Below are positions 43,513 through 52,919 of a stretch of 64,000 nucleotides of DNA, piece after piece. The stretch comes from Kluyvera sp047971185. Lineage in GTDB: Bacteria > Pseudomonadota > Gammaproteobacteria > Enterobacterales > Enterobacteriaceae. Made by a program: the position numbers and the translations under genes. Below the pieces are notes generated by a model. The model searched no databases. It worked only from the letters and a program-made list of their open reading frames with translations, and was not told where the DNA came from. The stretch covers positions 1 to 64,000 of the forward strand of contig NZ_JBKDZH010000014.1 in the NCBI RefSeq assembly GCF_047971185.1, read 5' to 3'. Each line of letters begins with the position of its first letter. The stretch's first letter is position 1.

Positions 43513-43583
43513 AGCATCACCTCTAAAATACGTATTCGTCGTCATCGCAGCCCCAAATGATAAACTTTCGTTAACATAATATT

Positions 43584-43600
43584 AACTCAGCGTACCAGTT
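43584..43600 (-). promoter_or_regulatory. FadR-type operator upstream of fadD
   Basis: On the minus strand AACTGGTACGCTGAGTT matches the fadD operator of E. coli (AGCTGGTATGATGAGTT, from memory) at 14 of 17 positions, and the FadR half-site TGGT is intact. Repression by the FadR encoded in this same window is expected in the absence of fatty acids. Confidence 0.75.
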
Positions 43601-43719
43601 TAAGAATCAATCAGAATTAAGGTTGCGAAGCGCGTCACTCTTTATTTTTTTTATATCCATTACAACGACGAAACAGCGGGCTAGCCGCTGTTTCGTTTTT
43701 GTCTGCTTTATCTCAGATC

Positions 43720-44301
43720 TTATTCCGTTACGACGTTGCGAACTTCCGCAGGACCGGGGTTATACCATCCCCAGCCGCCGTAACCGTAGTTCCAGGGGTG
43801 TGGGCCGAAGACCCACGGATCGATAGGCTGTGGCGGCATCACCACCTGTTGGGTGACGCGCCAGCGTTTGTAACCCGTCACCTTGACGTGCAGGAAACGA
43901 TATTGCGTGGTCCCGATTTTACCTTCGATGGTGTCGATAATCGGGCCGACGACCGTCACCAGCTGGCCGCGGAAATCAACCGGGTCGAGGAAGCCGTTGA
44001 TGTCTGCATAGATGCGCCCGCGCGACGCTTCGCCAAGAATCGGCCGCGCGCCGCTGTCCAGCGGTACGGTGGCAATTTCCAGACGGGTAAAGCCCTGCTG
44101 GTTCTCTATACCAACCACTTTACCGCCAAAGCGTGACTCCTGGCCAACGTACAGCTGCGGTGCCGCCATCACGCGCACCAGATCCTGCTGCGGCGTAGGG
44201 CTGCTGCCCTGAATGGCCTCCGGCACGCTGACGCAGCCGCTTAACGCCAATGCAAGAAGCCCGACGACCGCGCCGCGAACAAGGTATTTTTTTGCTGCCA
44301 T
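43720..44301 (-). CDS. yeaY: Slp-family outer membrane lipoprotein YeaY
   Basis: A 193-residue lipoprotein of the Slp family, the same length as E. coli YeaY. Lipobox ALALSGC gives the lipidated cysteine at residue 21. VPLDSGARPILGEASRGRIY and GFLDPVDFRGQLVTVVGPI are conserved, and the tail is rich in Trp/Tyr/Gly (GYGGWGWYNPGPA). Expression of the family is starvation or stress related; function unknown. The start was set at the second of two adjacent ATGs, seven bases after AGGAG. In the order tsaB-yeaY-fadD, as in E. coli. Confidence 0.92.
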   Translation of the reverse strand: MAAKKYLVRGAVVGLLALALSGCVSVPEAIQGSSPTPQQDLVRVMAAPQLYVGQESRFGGKVVGIENQQGFTRLEIATVPLDSGARPILGEASRGRIYADINGFLDPVDFRGQLVTVVGPIIDTIEGKIGTTQYRFLHVKVTGYKRWRVTQQVVMPPQPIDPWVFGPHPWNYGYGGWGWYNPGPAEVRNVVTE

Positions 44302-44338
44302 CATCTGGCTCCTGGTCACAATATTTATCAACTTAGAG

Positions 44339-45034
44339 TCATTCGCGGCCAGGAAGTTTCTTCCACGCAACTTCGTTACGCAAATAAACCGGTTCCGCTT
44401 TATCCACGGCGACGGTGTTGCCCGCCGCCAGCAGCTGGCAGGCGATAGGCAGCATATCTTCTGCCTCCGGCAGGTTAACGCCGCCGTCGTTCAGCGTCGC
44501 GTTGGCGCCCTGGACCATCTCCGGCCATGCCGCCCAGCCGGTGCCGACGGTGGCCCATTCGCCACTTAATTCAGCCAGACGCTGCTGTACCGCTTCCGGC
44601 TTCAGTACCGCTTCGGTCTCTTCACCGTGCCACACGCCCTGTTCATCACGCTGGTACTCGGCCCAATAGACCTCCCCCATACGCGCGTCGATGGCCGCCA
44701 GCACGCGGGTTGCGCCCTGCTTACGCCATGCGCCCTGCGCCATGGTCGCCAGCGTTGATACGCCGATCATCGGCAGTTCTGCGCCCAGCGCCAGCCCCTG
44801 TGCGATACCAATACCGATACGCACGCCGGTAAAGCTGCCCGGCCCGCGGCCGAACGCCAGCGCGTCGAGATCGGTCAGGCTTACGCCGCCTTGAGTGAGA
44901 ATATCCTGCACGATCGGCAGGATACGTTGGGTGTGTTCCCGAGGACAAAGCTCGAAGTGAGCACAGGTGTTACCATCATTCCACAAGGCAGCCGAGCAGG
45001 CTTCCGTGGCGGTATCGATAGCCAGAATTCGCAT
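44339..45034 (-). CDS. tsaB: tRNA threonylcarbamoyladenosine biosynthesis protein TsaB
   Basis: Partner of TsaD and TsaE in making t6A37 on ANN-decoding tRNAs; TsaB forms the heterodimer with TsaD and scaffolds the complex. 231 residues with the ASKHA fold: MRILAIDTATEACSAAL at the start and AFGRGPGSFTGVRIG as the conserved glycine-rich motif. It lacks the metal-binding histidines of TsaD, as TsaB proteins do. Essential in E. coli. Confidence 0.95.
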   Translation of the reverse strand: MRILAIDTATEACSAALWNDGNTCAHFELCPREHTQRILPIVQDILTQGGVSLTDLDALAFGRGPGSFTGVRIGIGIAQGLALGAELPMIGVSTLATMAQGAWRKQGATRVLAAIDARMGEVYWAEYQRDEQGVWHGEETEAVLKPEAVQQRLAELSGEWATVGTGWAAWPEMVQGANATLNDGGVNLPEAEDMLPIACQLLAAGNTVAVDKAEPVYLRNEVAWKKLPGRE

Positions 45035-45101
45035 GGTTAGTCGCGCTCTCGCAGTTACGGATCAACAAAATGGCGCGCATCTTATCACACTTTGCCGCGT
45101 A

Positions 45102-47012
45102 TTACCGCGTCGATGACAGGGCGAGGAACCGCACCGCCCGTCGAATGTCGCGGGTGCGCGGCGCGGGCGGCAGGCTGGCGAGGAACGTTGCGCCGTAGGG
45201 GCGCATCACCAGACGGTTGTCGCAAATCACCAGCACGCCGCGATCGTCCACGTCGCGAATCAGGCGGCCTACGCCCTGTTTGAGGGTGATCACCGCATCC
45301 GGAAGCTGCACCTCTTCAAACGGATCGCCGCCGCGCAGACGGCAGTCCTCCATCCGCGCCTTCAGCAGCGGGTCGTCAGGCGAGGTGAACGGCAGCTTGT
45401 CGATGATCACCAGCGACAGCGCGTCGCCGCGCACGTCCACCCCTTCCCAGAAGCTGCTGGTCGCCACCAGCAGGGCATTACCGGCGCTGACAAACTGCTG
45501 GAGCAGCTGGCCCTTACTGGTTTCCCCCTGTAACAGCACCGGCAGCGTCATGGTGGCGCGGAACTGCTCGGCGAGATCGCGCATCATGGCGTGCGAGGTA
45601 CAGAGCATAAAGCAGCGGCCATCGTTGGCTTCAATCAACGGCTTGAGCATGGCCGCCAGATGCCGCGCCGCCCCCGGCTGGTTGGGCAGTGGCAGGTTTC
45701 GCGGCACGCACAGCAGCGCCTGGCTGGCGTAGTCGAACGGGCTTGGCAGCAGCAGCGAATGCGCCGCTTCAATGCCCAGGCGTTCGGTGAAATGGTGCAG
45801 ATCGTCATTGACCGACAGCGTCGCGGAGGTGAAAACCCAGCTGCCCGGTTTGGCCGCCATCACCTCTTTAAATTTGTCCGCCACGGTGAGCGGCGTCAGC
45901 GCCAGCGTAAAGTGGCGCGAGTTGCATTCGTACCAGTAGCTGTAGCCGGGTTTGTTAATCTCTTTTAAGCGTTTCAGACGCGCGCGGTACAGCGTGGCGC
46001 GCTCGAAGGCGGCGTCGAGCAGCGCGGAGCGGCCGAGCGACAGCTTCGCCACGTCGTAGCACAGCTCCAGCGCATCATCGAGCAGCAGCAGCGCGCGCTG
46101 CACGGCGCTATCCGCCAGCAGATCGCGCAGGTTACCGCGGTATCCCGGGTCCCCCACCTGCAGGCGAAAATCCTGGGTGGCCTGCGCCAGACGGTCGGCG
46201 CACTTTTGTAACTGCTGGGTATCTTTCAGTTCGGTACGGTAGGCAATGACCACGTCTTTCGCCAGATCCAGCAGCTGACGGCTGGAGAGCGACTGGCCAA
46301 AATACTGGCTGGCAATATCCGGTAGCTGATGGGCTTCATCGAAGATCATCACGTCGGCCTCGGGAATAAGCTCGCCGAAGCCGCTCTCTTTGACCACCAT
46401 GTCGGCGAGGAACAGGTGATGGTTGACCACCACGACGTCGGCGTCCATCGCCTTTTTACGCGCCTTCACCACAAAGCAGTCCTGGTACTGCGGGCAGTCG
46501 CTGCCAAGACAGTTATCGTTGGTGCTGGTGACCAGCGGCCAGGCCTGGGAATCTTCGGCCACGCTCACGCAGGTGCTGATGTCGCCATCGACGGTCTGGT
46601 TGGCCCAGCTGCGCAGCAGGATCACATCGCTTAAGGTATTGACCGGCAGATCGCCGCCCGCCAGCGCCTGCTGCTCCAGACGCTCCAGGCACAGGTAGTT
46701 TGAGCGCCCCTTCAGCAGCGCCAGCTTGCCGGTGTAGTCCAGGGCTTTCGACACGGTGGGCAGGTCGCGGCTATAGAGCTGATCCTGCAGCGCCTTCGAC
46801 CCGGTGGAGATAATCACCTTTTTGCCCGAACGCAGCGCGGGCGCGAGATAGGCGTAAGTTTTACCGGTACCCGTACCGGCCTCAACCACCAGCGGCTGAC
46901 CTTCGTCAATCGCCTGAGCGACGGCGTGCGCCATCTGGCGCTGCGGTTCACGCGGTTTAAAGCCGGTTATCGCCTGCGCAAGCTGGCCATCTGCTGCAAA
47001 ATCGTCCGTCAC
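45102..47012 (-). CDS. yoaA: DinG-family ATP-dependent DNA helicase YoaA
   Basis: Superfamily 2 helicase of the XPD/DinG type, 636 residues. Walker A GTGTGKT is at residues 46-52, DEAH at 225-228, and an Fe-S cluster is likely held by Cys108, Cys168, Cys173 and Cys179 (CLGSDCPQYQDC holds three). YoaA in E. coli acts in DNA damage tolerance and binds HolC, the clamp-loader chi subunit. It is the first gene of a co-oriented run yoaA-tsaB-yeaY. Divergent from yoaB. Confidence 0.95.
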   Translation of the reverse strand: MTDDFAADGQLAQAITGFKPREPQRQMAHAVAQAIDEGQPLVVEAGTGTGKTYAYLAPALRSGKKVIISTGSKALQDQLYSRDLPTVSKALDYTGKLALLKGRSNYLCLERLEQQALAGGDLPVNTLSDVILLRSWANQTVDGDISTCVSVAEDSQAWPLVTSTNDNCLGSDCPQYQDCFVVKARKKAMDADVVVVNHHLFLADMVVKESGFGELIPEADVMIFDEAHQLPDIASQYFGQSLSSRQLLDLAKDVVIAYRTELKDTQQLQKCADRLAQATQDFRLQVGDPGYRGNLRDLLADSAVQRALLLLDDALELCYDVAKLSLGRSALLDAAFERATLYRARLKRLKEINKPGYSYWYECNSRHFTLALTPLTVADKFKEVMAAKPGSWVFTSATLSVNDDLHHFTERLGIEAAHSLLLPSPFDYASQALLCVPRNLPLPNQPGAARHLAAMLKPLIEANDGRCFMLCTSHAMMRDLAEQFRATMTLPVLLQGETSKGQLLQQFVSAGNALLVATSSFWEGVDVRGDALSLVIIDKLPFTSPDDPLLKARMEDCRLRGGDPFEEVQLPDAVITLKQGVGRLIRDVDDRGVLVICDNRLVMRPYGATFLASLPPAPRTRDIRRAVRFLALSSTR

Positions 47013-47140
47013 ATTACCCCCTGGAAAAATTCCCAGTGATTATGTCAGGCCAGTCCAGGTTATGCCAGCCTAAGCCGTGACGTCGCGGCGACAATGTGGC
47101 AGTCTTAGCGCATCGACGTGATGTTAAAAAGGAAAGGAAA

Positions 47141-47485
47141 ATGACGATTGTCCGTATTGATGCCGAAGCGCGCTGGTCTGACGTGGTGATTCATAACCAG
47201 ACGCTGTACTACACCGGCGTGCCGGCCAACCTGGATGCCGACGCGTTTGAGCAGACGGCTAACACGCTGGCGCAGATTGACGCGGTGCTGGAAAAACAGG
47301 GCAGCGACAAGTCGCGCATCCTCGACGCCACCATTTTTCTCCCCAACGGGGATGATTTCGCGGCGATGAACAAAGCGTGGGATGCTTGGGTCGTTGCGGG
47401 TCATGCGCCAGTGCGCTGTACGGTGCAGGCTAAGCTGATGAACCCGAAATACAAGGTTGAGATTAAGATTATCGCCGCGGTGTAA
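47141..47485 (+). CDS. yoaB: RidA/YjgF-family protein YoaB
   Basis: A 114-residue member of the RidA superfamily, the length of E. coli YoaB. The pattern LDADAFEQTANTLAQIDAVL and the C-terminal HAPVRCTVQAKLMNPKYKVE hold the conserved arginine of imine deaminases. RidA-type enzymes hydrolyse reactive enamine/imine intermediates; YoaB's own substrate is not known. The start MTIVRIDAEARW follows AAAGGAAAGG. In E. coli yoaC and pabB follow; here a REP element and a polysaccharide locus follow instead. Confidence 0.94.
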   Translation: MTIVRIDAEARWSDVVIHNQTLYYTGVPANLDADAFEQTANTLAQIDAVLEKQGSDKSRILDATIFLPNGDDFAAMNKAWDAWVVAGHAPVRCTVQAKLMNPKYKVEIKIIAAV

Positions 47486-47497
47486 GCGACAATCCCG

Positions 47498-47576
47498 TAG
47501 GCCGGATAAGGCGGCACGCCGCCATCCGGCAACGTGCGCCTGCAATGCCTGATGGCGCTGCGCTTATCAGGCCTAC
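47498..47576. repeat. Paired REP elements (BIME)
   Basis: GCCGGATAAGGCGGCACGCC with its inverted half ending at 47,530 forms one REP unit. GCCTGATGGCGCTGCGCTTA through CAGGCCTAC (47,548-47,576) forms the second in inverse orientation. These are the classical enterobacterial REP consensus sequences. The second unit overlaps the stop codon of the next gene. Confidence 0.9.
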
Positions 47577-48715
47577 AACCCCGGGCACCACATCAGCTGC
47601 TCTTTTAACTGCAGCGTCTCCTGCGGCAAGCACTTCAGCACGTCGCGATAGCTCGCCGCCTGCTTCGGATATCCGCGCACCGACTGCAACAGCACCCGCA
47701 GCGCGCTATCCCAGACGATCCCCTGCAAATCGCTGTAGGGCCACAGATCCGGTTCACGGATAAACGGCACCAGATAATCAATCCCCTGCTTCACCCCGCG
47801 CCCGTCGCGAATGGTGTTCCAGCGGTCAAACTCCACGTGCTCGGCGTAGCGGTTGAGCAGCAGATGCGCCTCAAGGTTAAACAGCGAATAGTGGAACGGA
47901 ATGGTGCGCTCCAGCTCCATCGTCTGCTTGCCGTCCTGGTCGATCTGCGCCGCCATGCGCTGGGTGATCCCCTGCTCAATAATGCGCGCCGCCAGCCCTT
48001 TATCGCCATAGAACAGCGCGTTCACCGTGCGCTGCGCGTCGTACCAGGTGCCGTGGTTGTTATGCCAGACGTATTCCGAGTGGCCAATTTCGCTGTAGTA
48101 CATCCAGTGGTTGAAGTCGCGGAACCACTGGTGCAGGCCAATAATATCGTCAGTATCCAGCACGCTGGCGCCGTTAATCAGACCGATGGTGTCGACCACC
48201 ATCCACAGCAGCCGGGTATCAATCAACCCGGTGCCGCGCCCGGAGACGATCCCCGGGATCGCCTGGCCGTAGTTAAGGTGTGGGTTCATCCGCGTTTCGG
48301 CGTCGAGGAACCAGCAGCGGATCTGCTGCGCGGCGGCCTGCGCGTACTGGCGCTGGCCGGTGAAGTACCACGCCAGCCCCAGCGTCAGGCAGCGCTCGCA
48401 CATACGGATAATGCGCGAGGTGTCGGTGTCGTTGTTTTCGCACTGCGGGTTGATATGCCCGTCGCGGCGAATATAGGGCAGCCCGTTGGGCCGCCGTGGG
48501 TTCGGCCACCAGTAGGTGCCGAGGCTGTAGTAGTCGTGGGCGTCGCCGCTCGCCGGGCGCAGTTTCTTATGCACCACGCTTTCCGGCGGCTCGCGCCGCA
48601 GCTGGTCGGCTTCCGCCACCAGCTTGCTGAGCGCCAGCTGCAGCGGCGAGAACGGCTGTTTCAGCCCGGCGCGGGCGTTTTCCAGACAATGTTCATCCAG
48701 GGTGTACAGCTTCAT
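47573..48715 (-). CDS. Alginate lyase family protein (PL5-like), cytoplasmic
   Basis: A 380-residue protein of the alginate_lyase (PL5-like, alpha/alpha-barrel) family with no signal peptide. HDYYSLGTYWWPNP, HNNHGTW and ELERTIPFHYSLFNLEA carry the conserved residues; in PL5 lyases the Asn/His of NNHG and a Tyr in the YSLFN region act in beta-elimination of uronate linkages. Its stop codon lies within a REP element. The ATG was chosen over an adjacent GTG because AAGG lies ahead. It follows the ABC ATPase by seven bases, so it is last in the importer operon and probably attacks imported oligosaccharides. Paralogous to the exported protein at 53.4 kb. Real substrate unknown. Confidence 0.82.
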   Translation of the reverse strand: MKLYTLDEHCLENARAGLKQPFSPLQLALSKLVAEADQLRREPPESVVHKKLRPASGDAHDYYSLGTYWWPNPRRPNGLPYIRRDGHINPQCENNDTDTSRIIRMCERCLTLGLAWYFTGQRQYAQAAAQQIRCWFLDAETRMNPHLNYGQAIPGIVSGRGTGLIDTRLLWMVVDTIGLINGASVLDTDDIIGLHQWFRDFNHWMYYSEIGHSEYVWHNNHGTWYDAQRTVNALFYGDKGLAARIIEQGITQRMAAQIDQDGKQTMELERTIPFHYSLFNLEAHLLLNRYAEHVEFDRWNTIRDGRGVKQGIDYLVPFIREPDLWPYSDLQGIVWDSALRVLLQSVRGYPKQAASYRDVLKCLPQETLQLKEQLMWCPGL

Positions 48716-48722
48716 TGCCACC

Positions 48723-49817
48723 TTATTGGCCCTCCAGGCACGCTATGCGCTGGCCGCTTTGCGCATCGAACAGATGCACGCCGGAGAGCTTCGGCTGCAG
48801 CCAGATGTTGTCGCCCTCTTTCACCGCCAGTCGCTGCTTAAACACCGAGGTAAAGGCCCCGCCGCCGGTATCGCAGAACAGCTGCATATCCGAGCCGGTA
48901 TTCTCCACCGCCGTCACTTTCGCCGCCAGCGCATCGTCCCGCGCTTCGCTGACCACGTTCACCTGCTCGGGGCGAATAGCGTACACCACCTGCTGGCCGT
49001 TTTTCACCTGTAATCCGGCGGGCAACGCCAGCAGCGAACCATCCTTCAGGCGCAGGCTGGTGCTATCACCGTTCAGCACCACTTCGCCCGGCAGCTGGTT
49101 AATTTCCGGTGAGCCGATAAAGCCGGCAACGAACAGATTGGCCGGCTGGTCGTACAGCTCCAGCGGCGTCCCCGCCTGCTCGATACGCCCGTCGCGCAGT
49201 ACCACAATCATCTGCCCCATGGTCATCGCTTCAATCTGATCGTGAGTAACGTACACCGACGTGGTCTTCAGGCGACGATGCAGTTCGCGGATCTCGCCGC
49301 GCACCTGGGTACGCAGCTTGGCATCAAGGTTCGAGAGCGGTTCATCAAACAGGAACACCTGCGGCTTACGTACAATCGCGCGCCCCATCGCCACGCGCTG
49401 GCGCTGGCCGCCGGAGAGATCCTTCGGCAGGCGCTCCAGCAGCGGTTCCAGACCCAGCAGCGCCGCCGCTTCGTCCACTTTCTGTTTAATTTCGGTCTTC
49501 GGCAGACGCGCCATTTTCAGCGCAAAGCCCATGTTTTCGCGCACCGTCATCTGCGGATAGAGCGCATAGCTCTGGAACACCATCGCGATATCGCGCAGCT
49601 TCGGTTCCACCTCGGTGACGTTGCGCTCATTAATATGCACTTCGCCGCCGGAAATCTCTTCCAGCCCGGCAATCATCCGCAGCAGCGTGGATTTGCCGCA
49701 GCCGCTTGGCCCCACCAGCACGCAGAACTCACCGTCAGGGATAGTCAGCGACACATCTTTAATCACGTGCGCATCGCCATAAGATTTACGCACGCTGTTC
49801 AGTACAACGGATCCCAT
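48723..49817 (-). CDS. ABC sugar importer ATPase (UgpC/MalK type)
   Basis: 364-residue ATPase of the CUT1 sugar importers. Walker A GPSGCGKST is at residues 36-44, signature LSGGQRQRVAMGRA, Walker B VFLFDEPLSNLDA, followed by the C-terminal TOBE/MalK regulatory domain. It forms a dimer powering the two membrane subunits encoded immediately after. Gene order on the minus strand is binding protein, permease, permease, ATPase, then lyase: one operon. The ATPase alone does not tell the substrate. Confidence 0.92.
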   Translation of the reverse strand: MGSVVLNSVRKSYGDAHVIKDVSLTIPDGEFCVLVGPSGCGKSTLLRMIAGLEEISGGEVHINERNVTEVEPKLRDIAMVFQSYALYPQMTVRENMGFALKMARLPKTEIKQKVDEAAALLGLEPLLERLPKDLSGGQRQRVAMGRAIVRKPQVFLFDEPLSNLDAKLRTQVRGEIRELHRRLKTTSVYVTHDQIEAMTMGQMIVVLRDGRIEQAGTPLELYDQPANLFVAGFIGSPEINQLPGEVVLNGDSTSLRLKDGSLLALPAGLQVKNGQQVVYAIRPEQVNVVSEARDDALAAKVTAVENTGSDMQLFCDTGGGAFTSVFKQRLAVKEGDNIWLQPKLSGVHLFDAQSGQRIACLEGQ

Positions 49818-49827
49818 TGGTAACTCC

Positions 49828-50667
49828 TTATCCTTTGACCGCGCCGGACATAATCCCGCGGTTGAAATGTTTTTGCAGACCCAGATACACGATGATGCTC
49901 GGCAGCATCGCCAGCAGCGTAATCGCGATGAAAATGTTCGGCGTGATGCTCTCGTCGGTACGCAGCGTACCGAGGATCACCGGGATGGTGTTCAGGCTGT
50001 CCTGGTTAACCACGATCAGCGGCAGCAAATACTGGTCCCAAATCATAATGAAGCCGAACGTGACGACCGTCCCCAGCGCCGGTTTGACCAGCGGCAGAAT
50101 GACGTGGAAGAAAATCTGCCATTCGTTGGCGCCGTCGATGCGCGCCGCCTCTTCCAGCTCTTTCGGGATCGCCGACATAAACTCGGTCAATACGAAGATA
50201 GAGAACGCCCAGCCGACCACCGGCAGAATCATCCCGAGGTAGCTGTTGTACAGCGAGGCGTCGATAAACGGCAGCCGCCAGTTGATGATCATGTACAGCG
50301 GAATGGCGATCACCTCTTCCGGCAGCATCATGGTGGACAGAATCACCAGGCTCACCAGCGCCACGCCGCGAAACTTCTTGCGGGCCAGCGCGTAGGCCGC
50401 CAGCGCGCTCACCGACACCTGCAAAATGGTGCCAAAGAACACCACCAGGATGGAGTTGAGCAGGTACTGCCAGACACCGATGTCCTGCCAGGCGAAGATA
50501 AAGTTCTCCAGCGAGAACTGGTTAGGCCATGCCAGCAGCTCGCCCGGCTTTACCGGCGCGCCGCTGAAGGCGGTGGCCACGATGCCCCAGAACGGCCCGA
50601 CGAAAACAATCAGCAGCAGCGCGTAGATGCACCAGCGTCCTGCGGTATCCCAACGTTTACTTAACAT
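49828..50667 (-). CDS. ABC sugar importer permease (MalG type)
   Basis: 279-residue inner-membrane permease with six helices of the MalG/UgpE class. The EAA loop, where the ATPase docks, reads ELEEAARIDGANEWQIFFHV, with the conserved EAA---G. It begins at an ATG after AGGAGCCGTG and is separated from the other permease gene by nine bases. It pairs with the next permease for oligosaccharide uptake. Confidence 0.92.
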   Translation of the reverse strand: MLSKRWDTAGRWCIYALLLIVFVGPFWGIVATAFSGAPVKPGELLAWPNQFSLENFIFAWQDIGVWQYLLNSILVVFFGTILQVSVSALAAYALARKKFRGVALVSLVILSTMMLPEEVIAIPLYMIINWRLPFIDASLYNSYLGMILPVVGWAFSIFVLTEFMSAIPKELEEAARIDGANEWQIFFHVILPLVKPALGTVVTFGFIMIWDQYLLPLIVVNQDSLNTIPVILGTLRTDESITPNIFIAITLLAMLPSIIVYLGLQKHFNRGIMSGAVKG

Positions 50668-50676
50668 CACGGCTCC

Positions 50677-51618
50677 TTAGTAACGTGCGATACGTTTTTT
50701 CAGCGTCAGATGGCAGATGGTTAACACCACCGTGAAGGCGAACAGCAGGAACGACACCGCCGAGGCGTAACCGTAGTCGAACTGCTCGAAGCCCAGCTTA
50801 TAGATGTGGGTCATGATCATCTCCGTGGCGTTAGACGGCCCGCCGCCGGTGGTGGCATACACCTCGGCAAACACGCGGAAACCACGAATAAAGGAGAGCA
50901 TCAGCACCACCGACAGCGCCGGAATCATCCCCGGCAGCGTGACGTAGCGCAGACGGTTCCACCAGTTAGCGCCATCAACGTTAGAGGCGTCGTACAGGTC
51001 GCGGCTGATACCGGCCAGGCCGGCGATGAAAATCACCATGTTGTACGGCACCGCCTTCCAGATATGCAGCAGCATGATGACCCCCAGCGCCTGATCCGAG
51101 CTGGCGAGGAACCCCTGATCCGCCACGCCAAACCAGCTGAGAATATGGTTCACCACCCCGTTCGGCGTTGGGTTGAACAGAATGCGCCACATTTCGGCGA
51201 CGATCGCCGCGCTGGTGACCGCCGGCAGGAAAATGGCGGTACGAATAAAACGCAGGTGGCGCGCCGGGCCTTCCAGCAGCATGGCGAGGAAAAAGGCCAG
51301 AATCGCCGCGGCAAACATGGTCACCAGCACGTACAGCAGCGTGTTGACCACCGCCGCGTGCAGCTCTACATCAGCAAACGCGCGGGTAAAGTTGTCGAAG
51401 CCTACCCATTCGTTCGGCTGGTTAAAGTTGACCTTGTAAAAGCTCATCACCAGGCCCTGAATCATCGGGATGAACTTAAACCAGCTGAAGATCACCAGCG
51501 CCGGGGCCAGAAACAGCCACGGAATCAGCGCCCGTTTGCGTTTTGCCGTTAGCCATCCGGTCGCGTCAGGCGAAGCGGCTGGCTTTAGCGGCGCGGACTT
51601 CGTCTCATGCAGCGTCAT
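50677..51618 (-). CDS. ABC sugar importer permease (MalF/UgpA type)
   Basis: 313-residue inner-membrane permease with six helices and a long N-terminal extension. The docking loop reads LYDASNVDGANWWNRLRYVT, a variant of the EAA motif. AGGAG lies six bases before the ATG used; a GTG just upstream is the alternative. With the MalG-type protein it makes the translocation path. Confidence 0.91.
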   Translation of the reverse strand: MTLHETKSAPLKPAASPDATGWLTAKRKRALIPWLFLAPALVIFSWFKFIPMIQGLVMSFYKVNFNQPNEWVGFDNFTRAFADVELHAAVVNTLLYVLVTMFAAAILAFFLAMLLEGPARHLRFIRTAIFLPAVTSAAIVAEMWRILFNPTPNGVVNHILSWFGVADQGFLASSDQALGVIMLLHIWKAVPYNMVIFIAGLAGISRDLYDASNVDGANWWNRLRYVTLPGMIPALSVVLMLSFIRGFRVFAEVYATTGGGPSNATEMIMTHIYKLGFEQFDYGYASAVSFLLFAFTVVLTICHLTLKKRIARY

Positions 51619-51629
51619 CACTTACTCCT

Positions 51630-52919
51630 TTACTTAGCCAGCACGTTTTGTTTCGCCAGCTCGGCGTTCACCTTGCCGTCAATGGTCTTCAGCTCGGCGC
51701 TGATATCGCTATTGCAATCGGCAAAGATACGGTTGAAACCGTCGGCGGCCACCTGGCGGACCGGCGTCCAGTTCGGGATCTGCGGCACATAGCGGCCCTG
51801 CTCGTTATACAGTTTGGCGAAGGTTTCCCAACGCGCGTCCTGATAGACGGCTTTGACATCAACATTCTTGTTCACTGGCAGGCGCACCACAGGAATATTC
51901 TTGCTGCCCTTACCCATGCCGATCTCCTGGCCTTCAGCAGAGATCATAAATTCAATAAATTTCCGCGCCGCCTCTTTCTGCTGGCTGCTCTTCATCATAA
52001 AGACGGTGGTCCCCTCGGCGAGCGTCGCTTCTCCTTTTGGCCCGACGACCGGCACCACTTCAAAATTGTCTTTGCCTGGGTCTCTATCAAACAGCGCAAT
52101 GTGGTACGGGCCGCTGAAGAACATGCCGCTCTGGCCGGAGCGGAAGGACGGGATCACGTCGGCGGTGGTGGCGTTAATCGCCCCCGGCTGGGTGACTTTC
52201 TCGCACATCATAGTGCGCATAAAGGTCAACGCCTGGGTGACTTCCGGCGTATTTAGCGAGGCGCTGAAGGTACCGTTGTGCTCTTTGACAAAATCGCCGC
52301 CCGCCTGCCAGATAAAGCTGCTCATAAACCAGCTGGCGTAGCCGCGGGTGGTGGAAGCCGGCACGATAAAGCCGTAGGTATCGTTTTTACCGTTGCCGTC
52401 CGGATCCTGAGTGGTAAAGGCTTTCGCCAGCGTTTGAATATCTTCCCAGCTTTTCGGCTGCGGCAGGCCGAGCTTTTCGCGCCAGTCTTTACGGACAAAC
52501 AGGGCGAAGGTTTGCGCAGAGGTGGGCACGCCGTAGTATTTGCCGTCGATATAGCGCGTACTGTTCCAGGCGGTGGGATACAGCTGATCGCCGCCGTTGA
52601 TGGTTTTTGGATCGATCTCATCGGCAATACCGAGCTGGATAAACTGCCCCAGCGATGCCGCATCGTTAAAGATCAGATCCGGCAACGCGTTGCCCGCCGC
52701 CGCGCGCGCCAGGCGCTGCTCAAAGTCGGTGGTGGCGTTGAAATACTCAATTTTGATACCGGTTTTCTGTTCGAACGTTTCTGCTTCTTGCTTGTAGATG
52801 TTCTTTGAGTCGTTACTTGCGCGGATCCAGACGTTAAGGGTGGTGGCGGCGTAGGTCTGACCCGCGCCAAGCCCCAAAGCGGTGAGAAGTAATAATGAAC
52901 GTAATTTATTCGCAGACAT
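51630..52919 (-). CDS. Extracellular sugar-binding protein of the ABC importer
   Basis: 429-residue periplasmic binding protein of the SBP_bac_1 class. The signal peptide starts MSANKLRSLLLLTALGLG and ends at TYA-AT. TTLNVWIRASNDSKN is a typical first strand, and GIKIEYFNATTDFEQRL the next. Start M at 52,919 was chosen because AAGGA lies nine bases ahead and the signal peptide is then well formed; a nine-codon extension is possible. First gene of the importer operon, divergent from the exported lyase. It probably binds uronic-acid oligosaccharides by context. Confidence 0.9.
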   Translation of the reverse strand: MSANKLRSLLLLTALGLGAGQTYAATTLNVWIRASNDSKNIYKQEAETFEQKTGIKIEYFNATTDFEQRLARAAAGNALPDLIFNDAASLGQFIQLGIADEIDPKTINGGDQLYPTAWNSTRYIDGKYYGVPTSAQTFALFVRKDWREKLGLPQPKSWEDIQTLAKAFTTQDPDGNGKNDTYGFIVPASTTRGYASWFMSSFIWQAGGDFVKEHNGTFSASLNTPEVTQALTFMRTMMCEKVTQPGAINATTADVIPSFRSGQSGMFFSGPYHIALFDRDPGKDNFEVVPVVGPKGEATLAEGTTVFMMKSSQQKEAARKFIEFMISAEGQEIGMGKGSKNIPVVRLPVNKNVDVKAVYQDARWETFAKLYNEQGRYVPQIPNWTPVRQVAADGFNRIFADCNSDISAELKTIDGKVNAELAKQNVLAK

